Shown: positions 36,931 to 46,210 of the stretch, in pieces
How the letters are laid out: every line of letters starts with the position of its first letter
Numbering within the stretch: position 1 is the stretch's first letter
Assembly: GCA_020846195.1 (NCBI GenBank)
Contig: JADLEJ010000003.1
Coordinates: 1-64,000 of the forward strand
Length of the DNA: 64,000 nucleotides
Reading direction: 5' to 3'
Source: Nitrospira sp.
Lineage (GTDB): Bacteria; Nitrospirota; Nitrospiria; Nitrospirales; Nitrospiraceae
Program-made: the position numbers and the translations under genes
The notes under the pieces: generated by a model
What the model was told of the DNA's origin: nothing
Database searches by the model: none
The model's input: the letters and a program-made list of their open reading frames with translations, nothing else

Positions 36931-39711
36931 GTGGACATCACCCCTCCGCCCTCATCGCCGTCGTCCGACCTTATTGTCGAAGGCGCGCGGCAGAATAATC
37001 TGAAAAATATTTCGCTCCGCATTCCCCACAATCAAGTCACAGCCATCACCGGGTTATCCGGTTCTGGCAAATCGTCGCTGGCCTTCGACACGCTCTTTGC
37101 CGAAGGCCAATGGCGGTATGTGGAATCGCTCTCGACCTACGCGCGCATGTTCATCGACAAAGTGGCCCGCCCCGACGTCGATCGCATTCTCAACGTGCGT
37201 CCCGCGATTGCGATTGAACAAAAGAACCAAGTGCGCACCGCCCGCTCGACGGTGGGCACCACCACGGAAATCGCGGACCTGCTCCGCCTGCTGTTTGCCA
37301 AGATCGGCAAGCCGGTTTGCCCCGACTGTCGCCAGGAAGCTCGCTCATTCCATCCGGACACGGTCGCCACGGATCTGCTCGAACGATTTCCCGACGCGCG
37401 CGCCATGATTCTCTTCGCCGTGGCCGTGCCCACCGCCAAGCTGGAATCGACGTTCCTGCAATCGCTCCTGACTCGCGGATTGACCCGCCTCAAAGCCGGC
37501 GATGAAATCCTCGATCTGCTTGAGGCTGCCCACCATCCGCTCCATACAGAGCAGTCGCTCTTTGTCGTATTAGACCGGCTCGTCATCCGGGCGGACAATC
37601 GAACCCGCCTCGTCGAGGCGATCGAGACCGCCTTCCGCGAAGGAGAGGGCCGCTGCGCGGTGGAGGTGATCGGCCACGGCGTTCAGACCTACAGCACGAA
37701 CTTTCTCTGCCAGCAATGCGGGCGCACGTTTGAACCGCTCAGGCCGATTCTCTTTTCCTTCAACCACCCAATCGGCGCCTGCCCCGAATGCAAGGGCTTC
37801 GGCAACGTGCTGCGGTACGACCCAGACCTCGTCATTCCCGACCACGGGAAATCGCTCGCCGAAGGCGCGATTGAGCCTTGGAGCAAACCTGGAACGGATT
37901 GGTGGGAGAAACAACTGCTGCTGGCGATGAAACGGAAAGGCATCGATGTCACCGCCCCCTTCAGGAGTCTCCCGAAAGCGACTCAGACCTTGCTATGGGA
38001 AGGCGACGACTCCTTCGACGGCATTAACGATTTCTTCGAATATATGGAAGGGAAGCGGTACAAGCTGCACGTCCGTGTGCTGCTCAGCCGCTATCGCACG
38101 CCGGTGGAATGCCCCGCCTGCCACGGCAGCCGGTTGAAGCCCGATGCCCGCTTCGTCAAGATCGCCGGCACCGATATTCACGAGATCACGGACCAGACGA
38201 TTGCAGGCCTGTTGAGCTGGTTGGAGCGACTGGCGCTACGGCCGTTCGAGCAAGACATTGCCGCCGACATCCTGCGCCAGTTGAAAGCCAAGCTCGGGTT
38301 TCTCCTACGGGTCGGCCTCGGCTATCTCACGTTGGCCCGGCAAACGAAAACGCTCTCCGGTGGGGAAGCGCAGCGGGTCTCTCTCGCCAATCAACTCGGC
38401 GCCAGGCTGGTCGGCACTCTCTATGTGCTCGACGAACCGACCATCGGCCTCCACGCCCGCGACACAGACCTGCTGGCAGGCATTCTCAAAGACCTCGCCG
38501 CCGTCGGCAACACCGTGGTCGTGGTGGAGCACGACCGCCACATGATCGAGTCCGCCGACTATCTCGTCGAACTCGGCCCGCAATCCGGCGAACGAGGCGG
38601 CGAAATCGTCTGCGCTGCCCCAGCCAAAGAATTCAGACAAGACCCGCACGCCCTCACCGCCCGCTACCTGCGAGGCGACGAACGCATTCCTCTCCCGAAA
38701 TCTCGCCGCTCCGGCAACGGCAAGGTACTCGTGCTCGCCGGAGCCAGCGAACACAATCTGAAAGACCTGGCTGTCCGGCTGCCCCTCGGCATGTTTATCT
38801 GCGTCACCGGCGTATCCGGATCCGGCAAGAGCACGCTCGTGGAAGACACGCTCTATCGGGCCCTGGCTCGCGCCTTTCGGGTGGATGCACTCCCGATGGG
38901 ACGGTTCAAGGCCATCAAGGGCATCGAGCATCTCAAAGGCGTGCGCCTCATCGATCAACAGCCGATCGGCCGCACGCCCCGCTCAAATCCGATTACCTAC
39001 CTGAAAGCCTTTGACGAAATCCGGCAGCTCTTCGCCTCTGAGCGAAACGCGCTCCGGCAAGGATTGACGCCAGGACACTTCTCCTTCAACACCGCCGGCG
39101 GGCGATGCGAGCGTTGCGAAGGCGCCGGGGTGGAAAAGCTAGAGATGTATTTTTTCGAAGACCTCTATGTGCCCTGCGAGGGCTGCGACGGGAAACGATT
39201 CAAGCCGGAGGTGCTGGCCATCCACTATCGCGGGAAGACGATTGCAGACGTCCTCGCCATGACGGTCGATGACGCCGTGCCGTTCTTCACCGGCTCGCCG
39301 AAGCTGCAAGAGCGGCTGCATCTGCTCTCCTCCATCGGCCTCGGCTACCTGCGCCTCGGGCAGTCCGCCACCACGCTCTCCGGCGGCGAAGCCCAGCGAC
39401 TGAAGGTCGCGGCGGAATTGAGAGACGGCTCGGCAAAAGATCTGCTGTACATCATGGACGAGCCAACGACCGGACTGCACTTTGAAGACGTGAAGAGACT
39501 CCTCGCCGTTCTGCACAAGCTCGTCAACGCCGGCAACACCCTCGTTGTCGTGGAGCATAATCTGGACGTGATCAAATCAGCCGACTGGGTCATCGACCTT
39601 GGCCCGGAAGGGGGAGAAGCAGGCGGACAGATTATCGCGGAAGGAAGGCCTGAGCAGATTGCGAAAGTGGCGGCATCCCACACAGGGCAATTTCTCAAGA
39701 AACTACTCTAG
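36931..39711 (+). CDS. uvrA: Excinuclease ABC subunit A (UvrA family)
   Basis: UvrA is the damage sensor of nucleotide excision repair, a dimer with two ABC modules. The protein has 926 residues. Module I has Walker A GLSGSGKSS and signature LSGGEAQRVSLA; module II has GVSGSGKST and LSGGEAQRLKVA. Three Cys pairs for zinc are visible: CPDC, CQQC...CPEC and CERC...CEGC. The segment between the first and second is long enough to hold the UvrB-binding domain, so it is not a short UvrA2. The stretch NQVRTARSTVGTTTEI differs from the usual sequence in UvrA1, so it could be a paralogue; only a genome-wide look would tell. GTG 36931 is preferred for the AAGGA upstream. Confidence 0.92.
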   Translation: MDITPPPSSPSSDLIVEGARQNNLKNISLRIPHNQVTAITGLSGSGKSSLAFDTLFAEGQWRYVESLSTYARMFIDKVARPDVDRILNVRPAIAIEQKNQVRTARSTVGTTTEIADLLRLLFAKIGKPVCPDCRQEARSFHPDTVATDLLERFPDARAMILFAVAVPTAKLESTFLQSLLTRGLTRLKAGDEILDLLEAAHHPLHTEQSLFVVLDRLVIRADNRTRLVEAIETAFREGEGRCAVEVIGHGVQTYSTNFLCQQCGRTFEPLRPILFSFNHPIGACPECKGFGNVLRYDPDLVIPDHGKSLAEGAIEPWSKPGTDWWEKQLLLAMKRKGIDVTAPFRSLPKATQTLLWEGDDSFDGINDFFEYMEGKRYKLHVRVLLSRYRTPVECPACHGSRLKPDARFVKIAGTDIHEITDQTIAGLLSWLERLALRPFEQDIAADILRQLKAKLGFLLRVGLGYLTLARQTKTLSGGEAQRVSLANQLGARLVGTLYVLDEPTIGLHARDTDLLAGILKDLAAVGNTVVVVEHDRHMIESADYLVELGPQSGERGGEIVCAAPAKEFRQDPHALTARYLRGDERIPLPKSRRSGNGKVLVLAGASEHNLKDLAVRLPLGMFICVTGVSGSGKSTLVEDTLYRALARAFRVDALPMGRFKAIKGIEHLKGVRLIDQQPIGRTPRSNPITYLKAFDEIRQLFASERNALRQGLTPGHFSFNTAGGRCERCEGAGVEKLEMYFFEDLYVPCEGCDGKRFKPEVLAIHYRGKTIADVLAMTVDDAVPFFTGSPKLQERLHLLSSIGLGYLRLGQSATTLSGGEAQRLKVAAELRDGSAKDLLYIMDEPTTGLHFEDVKRLLAVLHKLVNAGNTLVVVEHNLDVIKSADWVIDLGPEGGEAGGQIIAEGRPEQIAKVAASHTGQFLKKLL

Positions 39712-39716
39712 CAATG

Positions 39717-40958
39717 TCACAACCCAGGCCTCGGCTCGGCCACGATGCCGAGTTCCAGCGGCGAGCCGCCGCGGCGGATGTCGAGCTTCAAGGACTGCCC
39801 CGCCTCGATCTGGCAGACCCGCCTGGCTTCGCGTTCGGATTTGACGCCCGCCAAGGATGAGCCGTTACAGCCGACGACTTCGTCTCCGACGTGCAATCCG
39901 GCTTTTTCTGCCGGGAGACCGCTCCGCAGTTCTCGCACGGCGTAGTAGCGGGAGCCGCCCGATTCAAGCAATTCCCAATTCACGCCGATGCGCCCCGACC
40001 CAAGCAGCCCGGTCTGCGAACCGAACCGGGACAGAATGCGATGGACGATGATGCGGGCAGAACTCTCCGGATCGTCGGTGGTCTGATCGGTCAAATAGCC
40101 TTCGCCGTTGAACAGGAGCTGGCCTGTTTCGACATCGATCATGCGCAGCGAGAGCGACACCGTGTTGGTGCGCGCCTCGACCTGCTGCTCCCATTGCTGC
40201 ACGCCGCCGACGATAATGGCATGAGCGCCAACAAGCTTCCCGACCTTCAATACATTGGCGTCGTCGGCGTGCGTGAGCTGAATCACTTGCTCCTTCAGCA
40301 CTTCATCGAGCTTGGCCCGCTCGACCATGTTCATGTCCAGATCCAACAACAGGGTGGTGACGATCCCGGCGACCCGTGAGCCAGAGCCCGGCGCGTTGGG
40401 CCCGTCTTCGAACAGCATGACCGCCATGGTGCGATAGCGGTCGATGGACTCGCGATTGATCGGGCCCAACCCTGTTACGACCGGCTCCGGACGGCCGGCG
40501 GTCTGGCCATGAGGCACACCCGCCACTTCGCAGGATCGCCGCCGCTGCAAAATCGCGGATGGCGGCCCCCAGGCACAGAGCTCTTCATTCACCAAGACGA
40601 CGTGCTGGGGGTACTCGCGCTGGCGCTCCATGGCAATGTTGGTGAAGGGATAGACGATGCAGCCGCCGATCCAAACGGAGATGGGACAGAGGCCCAGCTC
40701 GTAGAGCCATTGTTTGCGGGCCGTCAGGGAATACTCCCACACGAGCAGCCGGCCGTCGTCCCGCAGCACGCGATCGGGACGGCCGATTTCATCGAGGACC
40801 TGGGCTTTGGTCATTGGCACAGCCAGCCGGTCCAGCTTCGACTCGGATTTGTAAATCGTATACCCGACGCCGCAGTGAGATGAGAGAAGCGATGCAAGCA
40901 ACAAGGCGAGAAATACAACGACGCGATGACTGAACCAGGTGGACAGACTGACGACCAT
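39717..40958 (-). CDS. Lipoprotein-like fusion: BamE/SmpA-like, CsgG-like and PDZ parts
   Basis: A 413-residue exported protein made of three recognisable parts. An N-terminal hydrophobic segment ends in LLSSHC, a possible but non-canonical lipobox (Cys29). It is followed by a SmpA/BamE-like region (MTKAQVLDEIGRPDRVLRDDGRLLVWEYS). Residues about 170-320 resemble CsgG/FlgO-type proteins (RTMAVMLFEDG, MVERAKLDEVLKEQ, LVGAHAIIVGGVQQWE, SLSLRMIDVETGQLLFNGEG). Residues about 340-410 form a PDZ-like domain (GLPAEKAGLHVGDEVVGCNGSSL). I do not know a characterised protein with this order. It starts with ATG 40958 without a strong ribosome site. Confidence 0.7.
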   Translation of the reverse strand: MVVSLSTWFSHRVVVFLALLLASLLSSHCGVGYTIYKSESKLDRLAVPMTKAQVLDEIGRPDRVLRDDGRLLVWEYSLTARKQWLYELGLCPISVWIGGCIVYPFTNIAMERQREYPQHVVLVNEELCAWGPPSAILQRRRSCEVAGVPHGQTAGRPEPVVTGLGPINRESIDRYRTMAVMLFEDGPNAPGSGSRVAGIVTTLLLDLDMNMVERAKLDEVLKEQVIQLTHADDANVLKVGKLVGAHAIIVGGVQQWEQQVEARTNTVSLSLRMIDVETGQLLFNGEGYLTDQTTDDPESSARIIVHRILSRFGSQTGLLGSGRIGVNWELLESGGSRYYAVRELRSGLPAEKAGLHVGDEVVGCNGSSLAGVKSEREARRVCQIEAGQSLKLDIRRGGSPLELGIVAEPRPGL

Positions 40959-41009
40959 ACGCAGAGCCTAGCACCGCCGCCTGAGCGCTTCAATGGAGGG
41001 AAGCACCTG

Positions 41010-41570
41010 CTAGTTGCAAGTGGGATCGAACGGCATGTCGGCGTAGTACCGATAGGCCCCGCCAAGGGTCAGCAAAATCTCCTGCCACACCTGCGCGGGA
41101 TCTTTCTCAAACACGACGGTCGAATCGGCCGGCAACATAATCCACGACCCACTCTTCATCTCCGACTCCAACTGGCCGGGGCCCCAGCCTGAATAGCCGA
41201 GATAGGCGCGGAAAGAATCTTTGGTCGTCGGGCCGGTAAGAATCCGTTCGACCACGGCCATGTCTCCGCCGAGGCAAACGCCGTCGAACACAGGGTGAGA
41301 ATTCTCCGGCAACTGATCGACCCGGTACAGCAGCATGACATGGTTTGTCTGCACGGGTCCGCCGGCATAGAGCACGTGGCTGGCGCCTTCGATGATCGGC
41401 ACCTGCGGCAACGCTTCGGAAATGGACATGGCAGTCGGCCGGTTGACGACGACACCCAGCGCGCCCTCGGCGCCATGCTCGCAAAGCAGCACGACCGTCT
41501 GCCGGAAATTCGGATCGCGCAGCTTCGGCGCCGCCACAAGAAAAATGCCCTTGCCCAGTTCCGTATCCAT
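41010..41570 (-). CDS. YqgE/AlgH family protein
   Basis: A 186-residue member of the YqgE/AlgH family (UPF0301). It opens with GKGIFLVAAPKLRDPNFRQTVVLLCEHGAEGALGVVVNRPT, nearly the family consensus, and contains GGPV and GYSGWGPGQLESEM. The family is linked to alginate control in Pseudomonas but the molecular role is unknown. AGGATC stands before the ATG. It lies about 77 bases downstream of the nitrilase-family gene, on the same strand. Confidence 0.93.
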   Translation of the reverse strand: MDTELGKGIFLVAAPKLRDPNFRQTVVLLCEHGAEGALGVVVNRPTAMSISEALPQVPIIEGASHVLYAGGPVQTNHVMLLYRVDQLPENSHPVFDGVCLGGDMAVVERILTGPTTKDSFRAYLGYSGWGPGQLESEMKSGSWIMLPADSTVVFEKDPAQVWQEILLTLGGAYRYYADMPFDPTCN

Positions 41571-41647
41571 GGGAAGATCCTACCGTGCTCGCAGCCATGG
41601 CGCAAGCCTGCTGCCCGCACACTCCGAGGTCAGCGCGACAAAAAAAA

Positions 41648-42439
41648 CTATGGGCGATAGAGGGACGGCCGGCGATCGCCGAGCAGATCGTTGTAGATGG
41701 TGACGGCCTTATTCCGCGCTTCGACCGGATCGATATCCACCACCGCGAGTTCATCTCGGTCGCGGGGCGCGCGATGGAGAATCGCGCCCCGAGGGCTGAC
41801 GACCTCGCTATTGCCGATAAACATCAGTGGATCTTTGCCGCCGCGCGCCTCGGTGCCGATGCGATTACAGGTCACCGCGAAGACACGATTTTCGAGACAA
41901 CGCACCGGCATGGAGTCCGGGCAATTCGGCAGCACCAGATTAGAGGGATGGCAGATGATGTCGGCTCCCATGAGCGCAAGGGTTCGCGCGGACTCCGGGA
42001 AATACCAATCGAAGCAGATCATGACGCCGATCTTGGCGATGCCAATATCCCAAACGTGAAACCCTGTGTCACCGGGAGAGAAGCAGCGCGTCTCTTCAAA
42101 AAACAGATGGCTCTTCCGATAGCAGCCCAGGAATCCGGATGGCCCGACGACAACCGCCGAGTTATAACAATTCGCCCCCGCCCGCTCCGGCAAGCCAGCA
42201 ACGATATGCATGCGGCGGCGGCGGGCAACCTCCACGAGCATCTTGGTCGTCGGCCCGTCCGGCACCGGCTCGGCCAGCCTCTGCGCTTCCTCGACCGACA
42301 GGAACTGATAACCTGACGCGCACAGCTCAGGCAGGACCATGAGATCCGCCTCGGCTTCGTCCAGCTTCGCGCGAATCATCTCCAAGTTCTTCGCGACCGC
42401 GCCGAACTCCGGCTCGTATTGGTAGTACCCGACTCGCAC
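41648..42439 (-). CDS. Nitrilase-superfamily carbon-nitrogen hydrolase
   Basis: An amidase/nitrilase-fold enzyme of 263 residues. The Glu-Lys-Cys triad is visible: Glu in MVLPELCASGY, Lys in CYRKSHLFF and Cys in GVMICFDWYFPE. The substrate cannot be told; omega-amidase, carbamoylputrescine hydrolase and related types share these motifs. GTG 42439 is chosen because AAAGGGAGAG lies upstream and because the frame further out runs through a terminator hairpin (42461-42492). Confidence 0.9.
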   Translation of the reverse strand: MRVGYYQYEPEFGAVAKNLEMIRAKLDEAEADLMVLPELCASGYQFLSVEEAQRLAEPVPDGPTTKMLVEVARRRRMHIVAGLPERAGANCYNSAVVVGPSGFLGCYRKSHLFFEETRCFSPGDTGFHVWDIGIAKIGVMICFDWYFPESARTLALMGADIICHPSNLVLPNCPDSMPVRCLENRVFAVTCNRIGTEARGGKDPLMFIGNSEVVSPRGAILHRAPRDRDELAVVDIDPVEARNKAVTIYNDLLGDRRPSLYRP

Positions 42440-42460
42440 TGGCTCTCTCCCTTTAAGCAA

Positions 42461-42492
42461 GAACGGGCAGGGTTGCTGTCCCCTGCCCGTTC
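42461..42492 (-). terminator. Hairpin terminator after the SmbP-like gene
   Basis: A perfect 12-base-pair stem (GAACGGGCAGGG / CCCTGCCCGTTC) with an eight-base loop, about 36 bases after the smbP-like stop. On the minus strand it is followed by a weak T-rich stretch (TTGCTT), so some read-through into the next gene is likely. Confidence 0.65.
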
Positions 42493-42527
42493 CCAAAACT
42501 CTGTTCGCAACGGTCGAGTCGCTGCGC

Positions 42528-42875
42528 TTACTTCACTTCTGACAGATGCGTCACCGCGCCTTCGGCATGCTGTGTCGCCACATCGGCATGACCGGCTTTC
42601 CCGTGCTCAATCGCTTCCTTGAGATGCTTCATGCCTTCATCCAGATGCGGGTTCTTCACGCCCGCGCCCTGAGCATGCTTCAGCGCGCCTTCGGCATGTT
42701 GCACCAAGGCATCGGCATGGCCTTCCTTGCCATGGGCCACGGCTTCCTTCGCATGCTCCACGGCCTCAGCCACATGCTTATTGTCCGCCAAGGCGAGCCC
42801 GGACATGACCGGACCGGCAACGAATGCGCCGACGGCTGCAAGAACAAGTGCGCTGCGACGAATGGACATCATCAT
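42528..42875 (-). CDS. SmbP-like histidine-rich periplasmic metal-binding protein
   Basis: A 115-residue exported protein with a signal peptide ending at ALA-DN. The mature part is built of imperfect repeats of the type VEHAKEAVAHGKEGHADALVQHAE, with His at regular helical spacing and very few aromatic residues. This matches SmbP of Nitrosomonas europaea, a four-helix-bundle protein that binds copper and other divalent metals. A role in periplasmic copper storage or detoxification is inferred. It has a strong ribosome site (GGGAGG), a consensus promoter and a terminator, so it is likely an abundant single-gene product. Confidence 0.85.
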   Translation of the reverse strand: MMMSIRRSALVLAAVGAFVAGPVMSGLALADNKHVAEAVEHAKEAVAHGKEGHADALVQHAEGALKHAQGAGVKNPHLDEGMKHLKEAIEHGKAGHADVATQHAEGAVTHLSEVK

Positions 42876-42941
42876 GGTGGCCTCCCACTGGGTTAGATAG
42901 AATTGCGCGAATCAGTTCGAAAAATGTGTGCTCATGAATTC

Positions 42942-42970
42942 ACCTTACACAGCGCTTTTTTGACTGTCAA
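42942..42970 (-). promoter_or_regulatory. Sigma70-type promoter of the SmbP-like gene
   Basis: Minus-strand TTGACA (42970-42965) and TAAGGT (42947-42942) separated by 17 bases. Part of the -35 box overlaps the end of the upstream sulfurtransferase gene. The leader would be about 60 bases. The pup promoter has the same -10 hexamer. Confidence 0.65.
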
Positions 42971-43845
42971 GAAGGCCGCGCCGATTCATTGAACCCCAGA
43001 ATTTTCTGCAATCCCTGAATATCTTTTTCCACAGGGCAGGCAAAATCCCGGCTCCATTCCCACCAGGATCCCGGATAGTTTCTGAGGTTCCGGTAGCCGA
43101 CGAGCTTGAGCACAAAATAGAGCCAGGCCGACCGGACGCCGCCGGTGCAGTAGCAGATAATCTCCTGGGAATCCTGCACGCCCTTGTCTTGCAGCGACTC
43201 CTTGATGACGGCAAAATCTTTGACCGTGGCATCCTTATTGAGGAACGTATTCCACGCGACATGCAGCGCGGACGGAATGTGCCCTGGGCGCGGAATTCCC
43301 GACACTTCCTTGCCGAGAAACTCTTCCAGACTGCGCGCGTCGAGCACCGCCGTCTGCGGGTGCGTCTGCCGGACGATCAGCTTCAGCTCGTCCTTGGTAA
43401 TCGCGATGGACTTCACCGGCGTGGCCTTGAAGGTGCCGGGCACCGGTGTTTCACGGCCATGGCTGAATGGCCGCTTTTCCGCGGTCCACTTCACCCAGCC
43501 TCCGTCGAGCACCTTCAAGTTCTGGTGGCCAAGATATTCCAGCATCCAAAACATGCGCCCTTCATCGCCCCAGTTGTCGAAGGGGTTGGAATAGATGACG
43601 ACGTCGCTGTCGTTGCTGATGCCCAACGCCGAGAGCTGCCGCTCGATTTGTGCGAGGTCGGGATTCAAGAGCCCTTTCGGAATCGCATTCGGATCGCTGT
43701 ATTCATGCCAGGTCGAATGCACGGCGCCGGGGATGTGCCCGCCGAACTCATACGCCGACTTCCCCCGGACATCGATAATCACGAGTCCAGGCTGTCCAAG
43801 CCGCTGCTGCAATGTGTCCGTATCCATCAATAACGGGTGTGTCAT
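42967..43845 (-). CDS. Sulfurtransferase with two rhodanese domains
   Basis: A thiosulfate/3-mercaptopyruvate sulfurtransferase-like protein of 292 residues. The N-terminal rhodanese domain (VIIDVRGKSAYEFGGHIPGAVHS) is the inactive one. The C-terminal domain has the persulfide-forming Cys in IICYCTGGVRSAW and the LDARSLEEFLG segment. The loop CTGGVR fits the six-residue loop of thiosulfate-type enzymes. ATG 43845 has AAAGGAA upstream. It lies 23 bases after a pentahaem cytochrome gene on the same strand, suggesting co-transcription. Confidence 0.88.
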   Translation of the reverse strand: MTHPLLMDTDTLQQRLGQPGLVIIDVRGKSAYEFGGHIPGAVHSTWHEYSDPNAIPKGLLNPDLAQIERQLSALGISNDSDVVIYSNPFDNWGDEGRMFWMLEYLGHQNLKVLDGGWVKWTAEKRPFSHGRETPVPGTFKATPVKSIAITKDELKLIVRQTHPQTAVLDARSLEEFLGKEVSGIPRPGHIPSALHVAWNTFLNKDATVKDFAVIKESLQDKGVQDSQEIICYCTGGVRSAWLYFVLKLVGYRNLRNYPGSWWEWSRDFACPVEKDIQGLQKILGFNESARPS

Positions 43846-43868
43846 GGGGTTCCTTTGCTCCTCCCGAA

Positions 43869-45158
43869 TCAGCTCGCCACCTGTGCCTTGCAACTCGTTT
43901 CTTCCGATAGACGGCTGCGCGCGGTCTGCCGGCGATTTTCCTGTTCCATGACTGCGGCCAGTTTCTCCGACAGCGGAAACTCCCGCTCATAGATCACGAA
44001 CCGATAGGGATCGTTGCCTGTCAGGCCATACTTGGTCCTGAGCATGTCATGCTGGCGATCCGTCAGAATGTGGTACTGCACCCGCGCCTTGAGAATCAAG
44101 CCCTCCGATTGGGGAGGGAGGCGATATGCAAAATGATATTCCCGGCTGGCCAAGGGCAACAGACGGTTATCGTAGAGTTCGAGAATGGCCGGTTGCCAGA
44201 GAATCCAGCGCCCCATCGTTGAAGTCTGCAGGTCCAGCACGTTCTTCTGCGCGTCCTCGACGGTAAACTCGATGGTAAAGTGCCGGTCTGGATCGCCGGT
44301 CGGAATTTTGTGCCCCGCGCCGGCATTGATCAGATTCAGCGTAAACGAGATGTCGTCGCCCGGCTTGGGCTGCGGGGTGTCCGTTTTTACCTCAATGGCC
44401 ACGGCCCGCTGAATCATGTCCGGATCGTGTCCGCCCCGCCACAAATGCTTGCGGCCATGGCGAGTCGGGCTGTCGGGCGCCACCGGCCGATCCACTTCGG
44501 GCATGTGACAGCTCTGGCAGATGAAGCCCCGCTCCTGCATAAAAAACTTGCCTTCGTACTCGGCATAGGTCCCGCAAGGGCCCACGTTATAGAATTGGGC
44601 TGGCCCGGACACCACATTGTGACAACGCTGGCAAACCTGCGTGGTCCGAAAGTTCGGATCGAACTTCGTGGGATGCGGCGCTGCGGAATCCTCGAACGGC
44701 CCATAGATGACCCCGTCGCGCACATGGCAGGCCGCGCAAGTCACCGATTCCTTTTGATAGGCCGGGTCGTAGTGCGGATTGGGCTCCTGCACGGCCTTCT
44801 CCACCCGTCCGCGCGGAATCTCTTTGATCAACGTTGGCTGCTGATTTTCAAGCGGCGTATGGCAGTTCAAGCACACCCAGATGTGCTTGTCTTTCGTCCA
44901 GTAGGCCTGGAAAAACGGATCTTCATAGGCATGGGCGTGAATGCTGGTCTTCCACTCCTCGTAGATCTCGCGATGGCACTGGCCGCACGATTCCGCGCTA
45001 AGACTAGTCAGGCCGTCCGGGACGCGCTGAAAGGGAATCGCGTGCGCATATTCGTCGAGCAACCCGAAAATCACGACTGGCTTGATTTCGGTGTAGTAGA
45101 CGTAGATCGCGGCAGCAAGGCCGACGACGCCTAATCCTATTTTCATCAGCCGCGTCAT
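43869..45158 (-). CDS. Pentahaem c-type cytochrome (c554-like)
   Basis: A 429-residue protein anchored or exported by an N-terminal hydrophobic helix (residues 6-22). It has five CxxCH sites at about residues 58, 96, 141, 176 and 214, so it should carry five covalent haems. The first is followed by YEEW, the third by YGPF, and the fifth is CQSCHMPE. The C-terminal 200 residues form a beta-rich domain with GAGHKIPTGDP. The same plan is seen in the two cytochromes at 58.7-61.3 kb. The last residues contain one extra Cys. It overlaps the deacetylase gene by four bases at the start. The redox partner is unknown. Confidence 0.9.
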   Translation of the reverse strand: MTRLMKIGLGVVGLAAAIYVYYTEIKPVVIFGLLDEYAHAIPFQRVPDGLTSLSAESCGQCHREIYEEWKTSIHAHAYEDPFFQAYWTKDKHIWVCLNCHTPLENQQPTLIKEIPRGRVEKAVQEPNPHYDPAYQKESVTCAACHVRDGVIYGPFEDSAAPHPTKFDPNFRTTQVCQRCHNVVSGPAQFYNVGPCGTYAEYEGKFFMQERGFICQSCHMPEVDRPVAPDSPTRHGRKHLWRGGHDPDMIQRAVAIEVKTDTPQPKPGDDISFTLNLINAGAGHKIPTGDPDRHFTIEFTVEDAQKNVLDLQTSTMGRWILWQPAILELYDNRLLPLASREYHFAYRLPPQSEGLILKARVQYHILTDRQHDMLRTKYGLTGNDPYRFVIYEREFPLSEKLAAVMEQENRRQTARSRLSEETSCKAQVAS

Positions 45159-46099
45159 GCCGCCAGCAACGCGCGCACATGAGCATCGACCGACGCCGCC
45201 AGCGCCGTCAGGTTGTACCCGCCTTCAAGGGACGAGAGGATGCGTCCTTGCGCATAGGTCTTGGCGATGCCGGCCACAATGCCGGTCAACTCTGCATAGC
45301 CCGCATCGGTCAATCCCATGCTGGCGAGCGGATCGTCTGTATGCGCGTCGAAGCCGGCTGAAATGATGACCAGCTCCGGCTTGAACGCCGCCGCCGCCGG
45401 CGCCAGCACATTGTGAAAGACGGCGCGATACTCGTCATCGCCTTCCCCTGCTTCCATCGGCACATTGATCGTGTACCCTTCCCCGGCGCCACGACCTCGT
45501 TCCGACTCACGGCCGGTGCCGGGATAATGCGGAAACTGATGGGTGCTGAAAAAGAGGATCGACGGATCGTCCTCAAAACTATGCTGCGTCCCGTTGCCGT
45601 GATGCACATCCCAGTCGACGATCAGAATGCGGGAGAGGCCGTGTCTCTTCTGGGCATACCGCGCGGCAATCGCGACATTGTTCAATAGGCAAAACCCCAT
45701 CGCCCGACCGGCCTCGGCATGATGTCCGGGAGGCCGCACCGCGCACAACACCTGCTCGACCTGCTTACTCATCATTGCATCCACACCGGCCAGCGCGCCG
45801 CCAGCTGCCAGATACGCCGCCGTGAGCGAACCGGGAGACATCGAGGTATCGGGATCGAGCGAGACGCGGCCACTCGCCGGCGCCTGCTCTTTCAGCGAGG
45901 CCAGATACGCCGCCGTATGAACCCGCGCGATCCATTCGTCCTCCGCCATGCGCGGCGCGATCCTGGTCAGTTGCGCCATCGTGCCGCTCTGCTCCAGCTG
46001 CTGCACAATGGCGCGCAACCGGTTCGGCGACTCGGGATGACCCGTCCCCATATCGTGCTCAAGATACCGTGGATCGTAGACGAGACCGGTCTTGCCCAT
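45155..46099 (-). CDS. Histone-deacetylase/AcuC family deacetylase
   Basis: A 314-residue zinc-dependent amidohydrolase of the HDAC fold. Visible motifs are GHPESPNR at the substrate rim, RPPGHHAEAGRAMGFCLLNNVAIAA (catalytic His pair), VDWDVHHGNGT (zinc ligands Asp and His) and ISAGFDAHTDDPLA (zinc Asp). Bacterial members deacetylate small molecules, polyamines or proteins; which applies here is unknown. ATG 46099 follows AAGGGGAG; the long upstream open frame is not coding. Confidence 0.92.
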   Translation of the reverse strand: MGKTGLVYDPRYLEHDMGTGHPESPNRLRAIVQQLEQSGTMAQLTRIAPRMAEDEWIARVHTAAYLASLKEQAPASGRVSLDPDTSMSPGSLTAAYLAAGGALAGVDAMMSKQVEQVLCAVRPPGHHAEAGRAMGFCLLNNVAIAARYAQKRHGLSRILIVDWDVHHGNGTQHSFEDDPSILFFSTHQFPHYPGTGRESERGRGAGEGYTINVPMEAGEGDDEYRAVFHNVLAPAAAAFKPELVIISAGFDAHTDDPLASMGLTDAGYAELTGIVAGIAKTYAQGRILSSLEGGYNLTALAASVDAHVRALLAA

Positions 46100-46210
46100 G
46101 ACTCCCCTTTCGCGGACCAGAATCGTAACACGCAGCTCTCCGCGTAGACAATGCGCGGAATCGCGTGCTACGGTCTCGCGCATCACACGATTCACGTTCT
46201 GGAGGAACGC

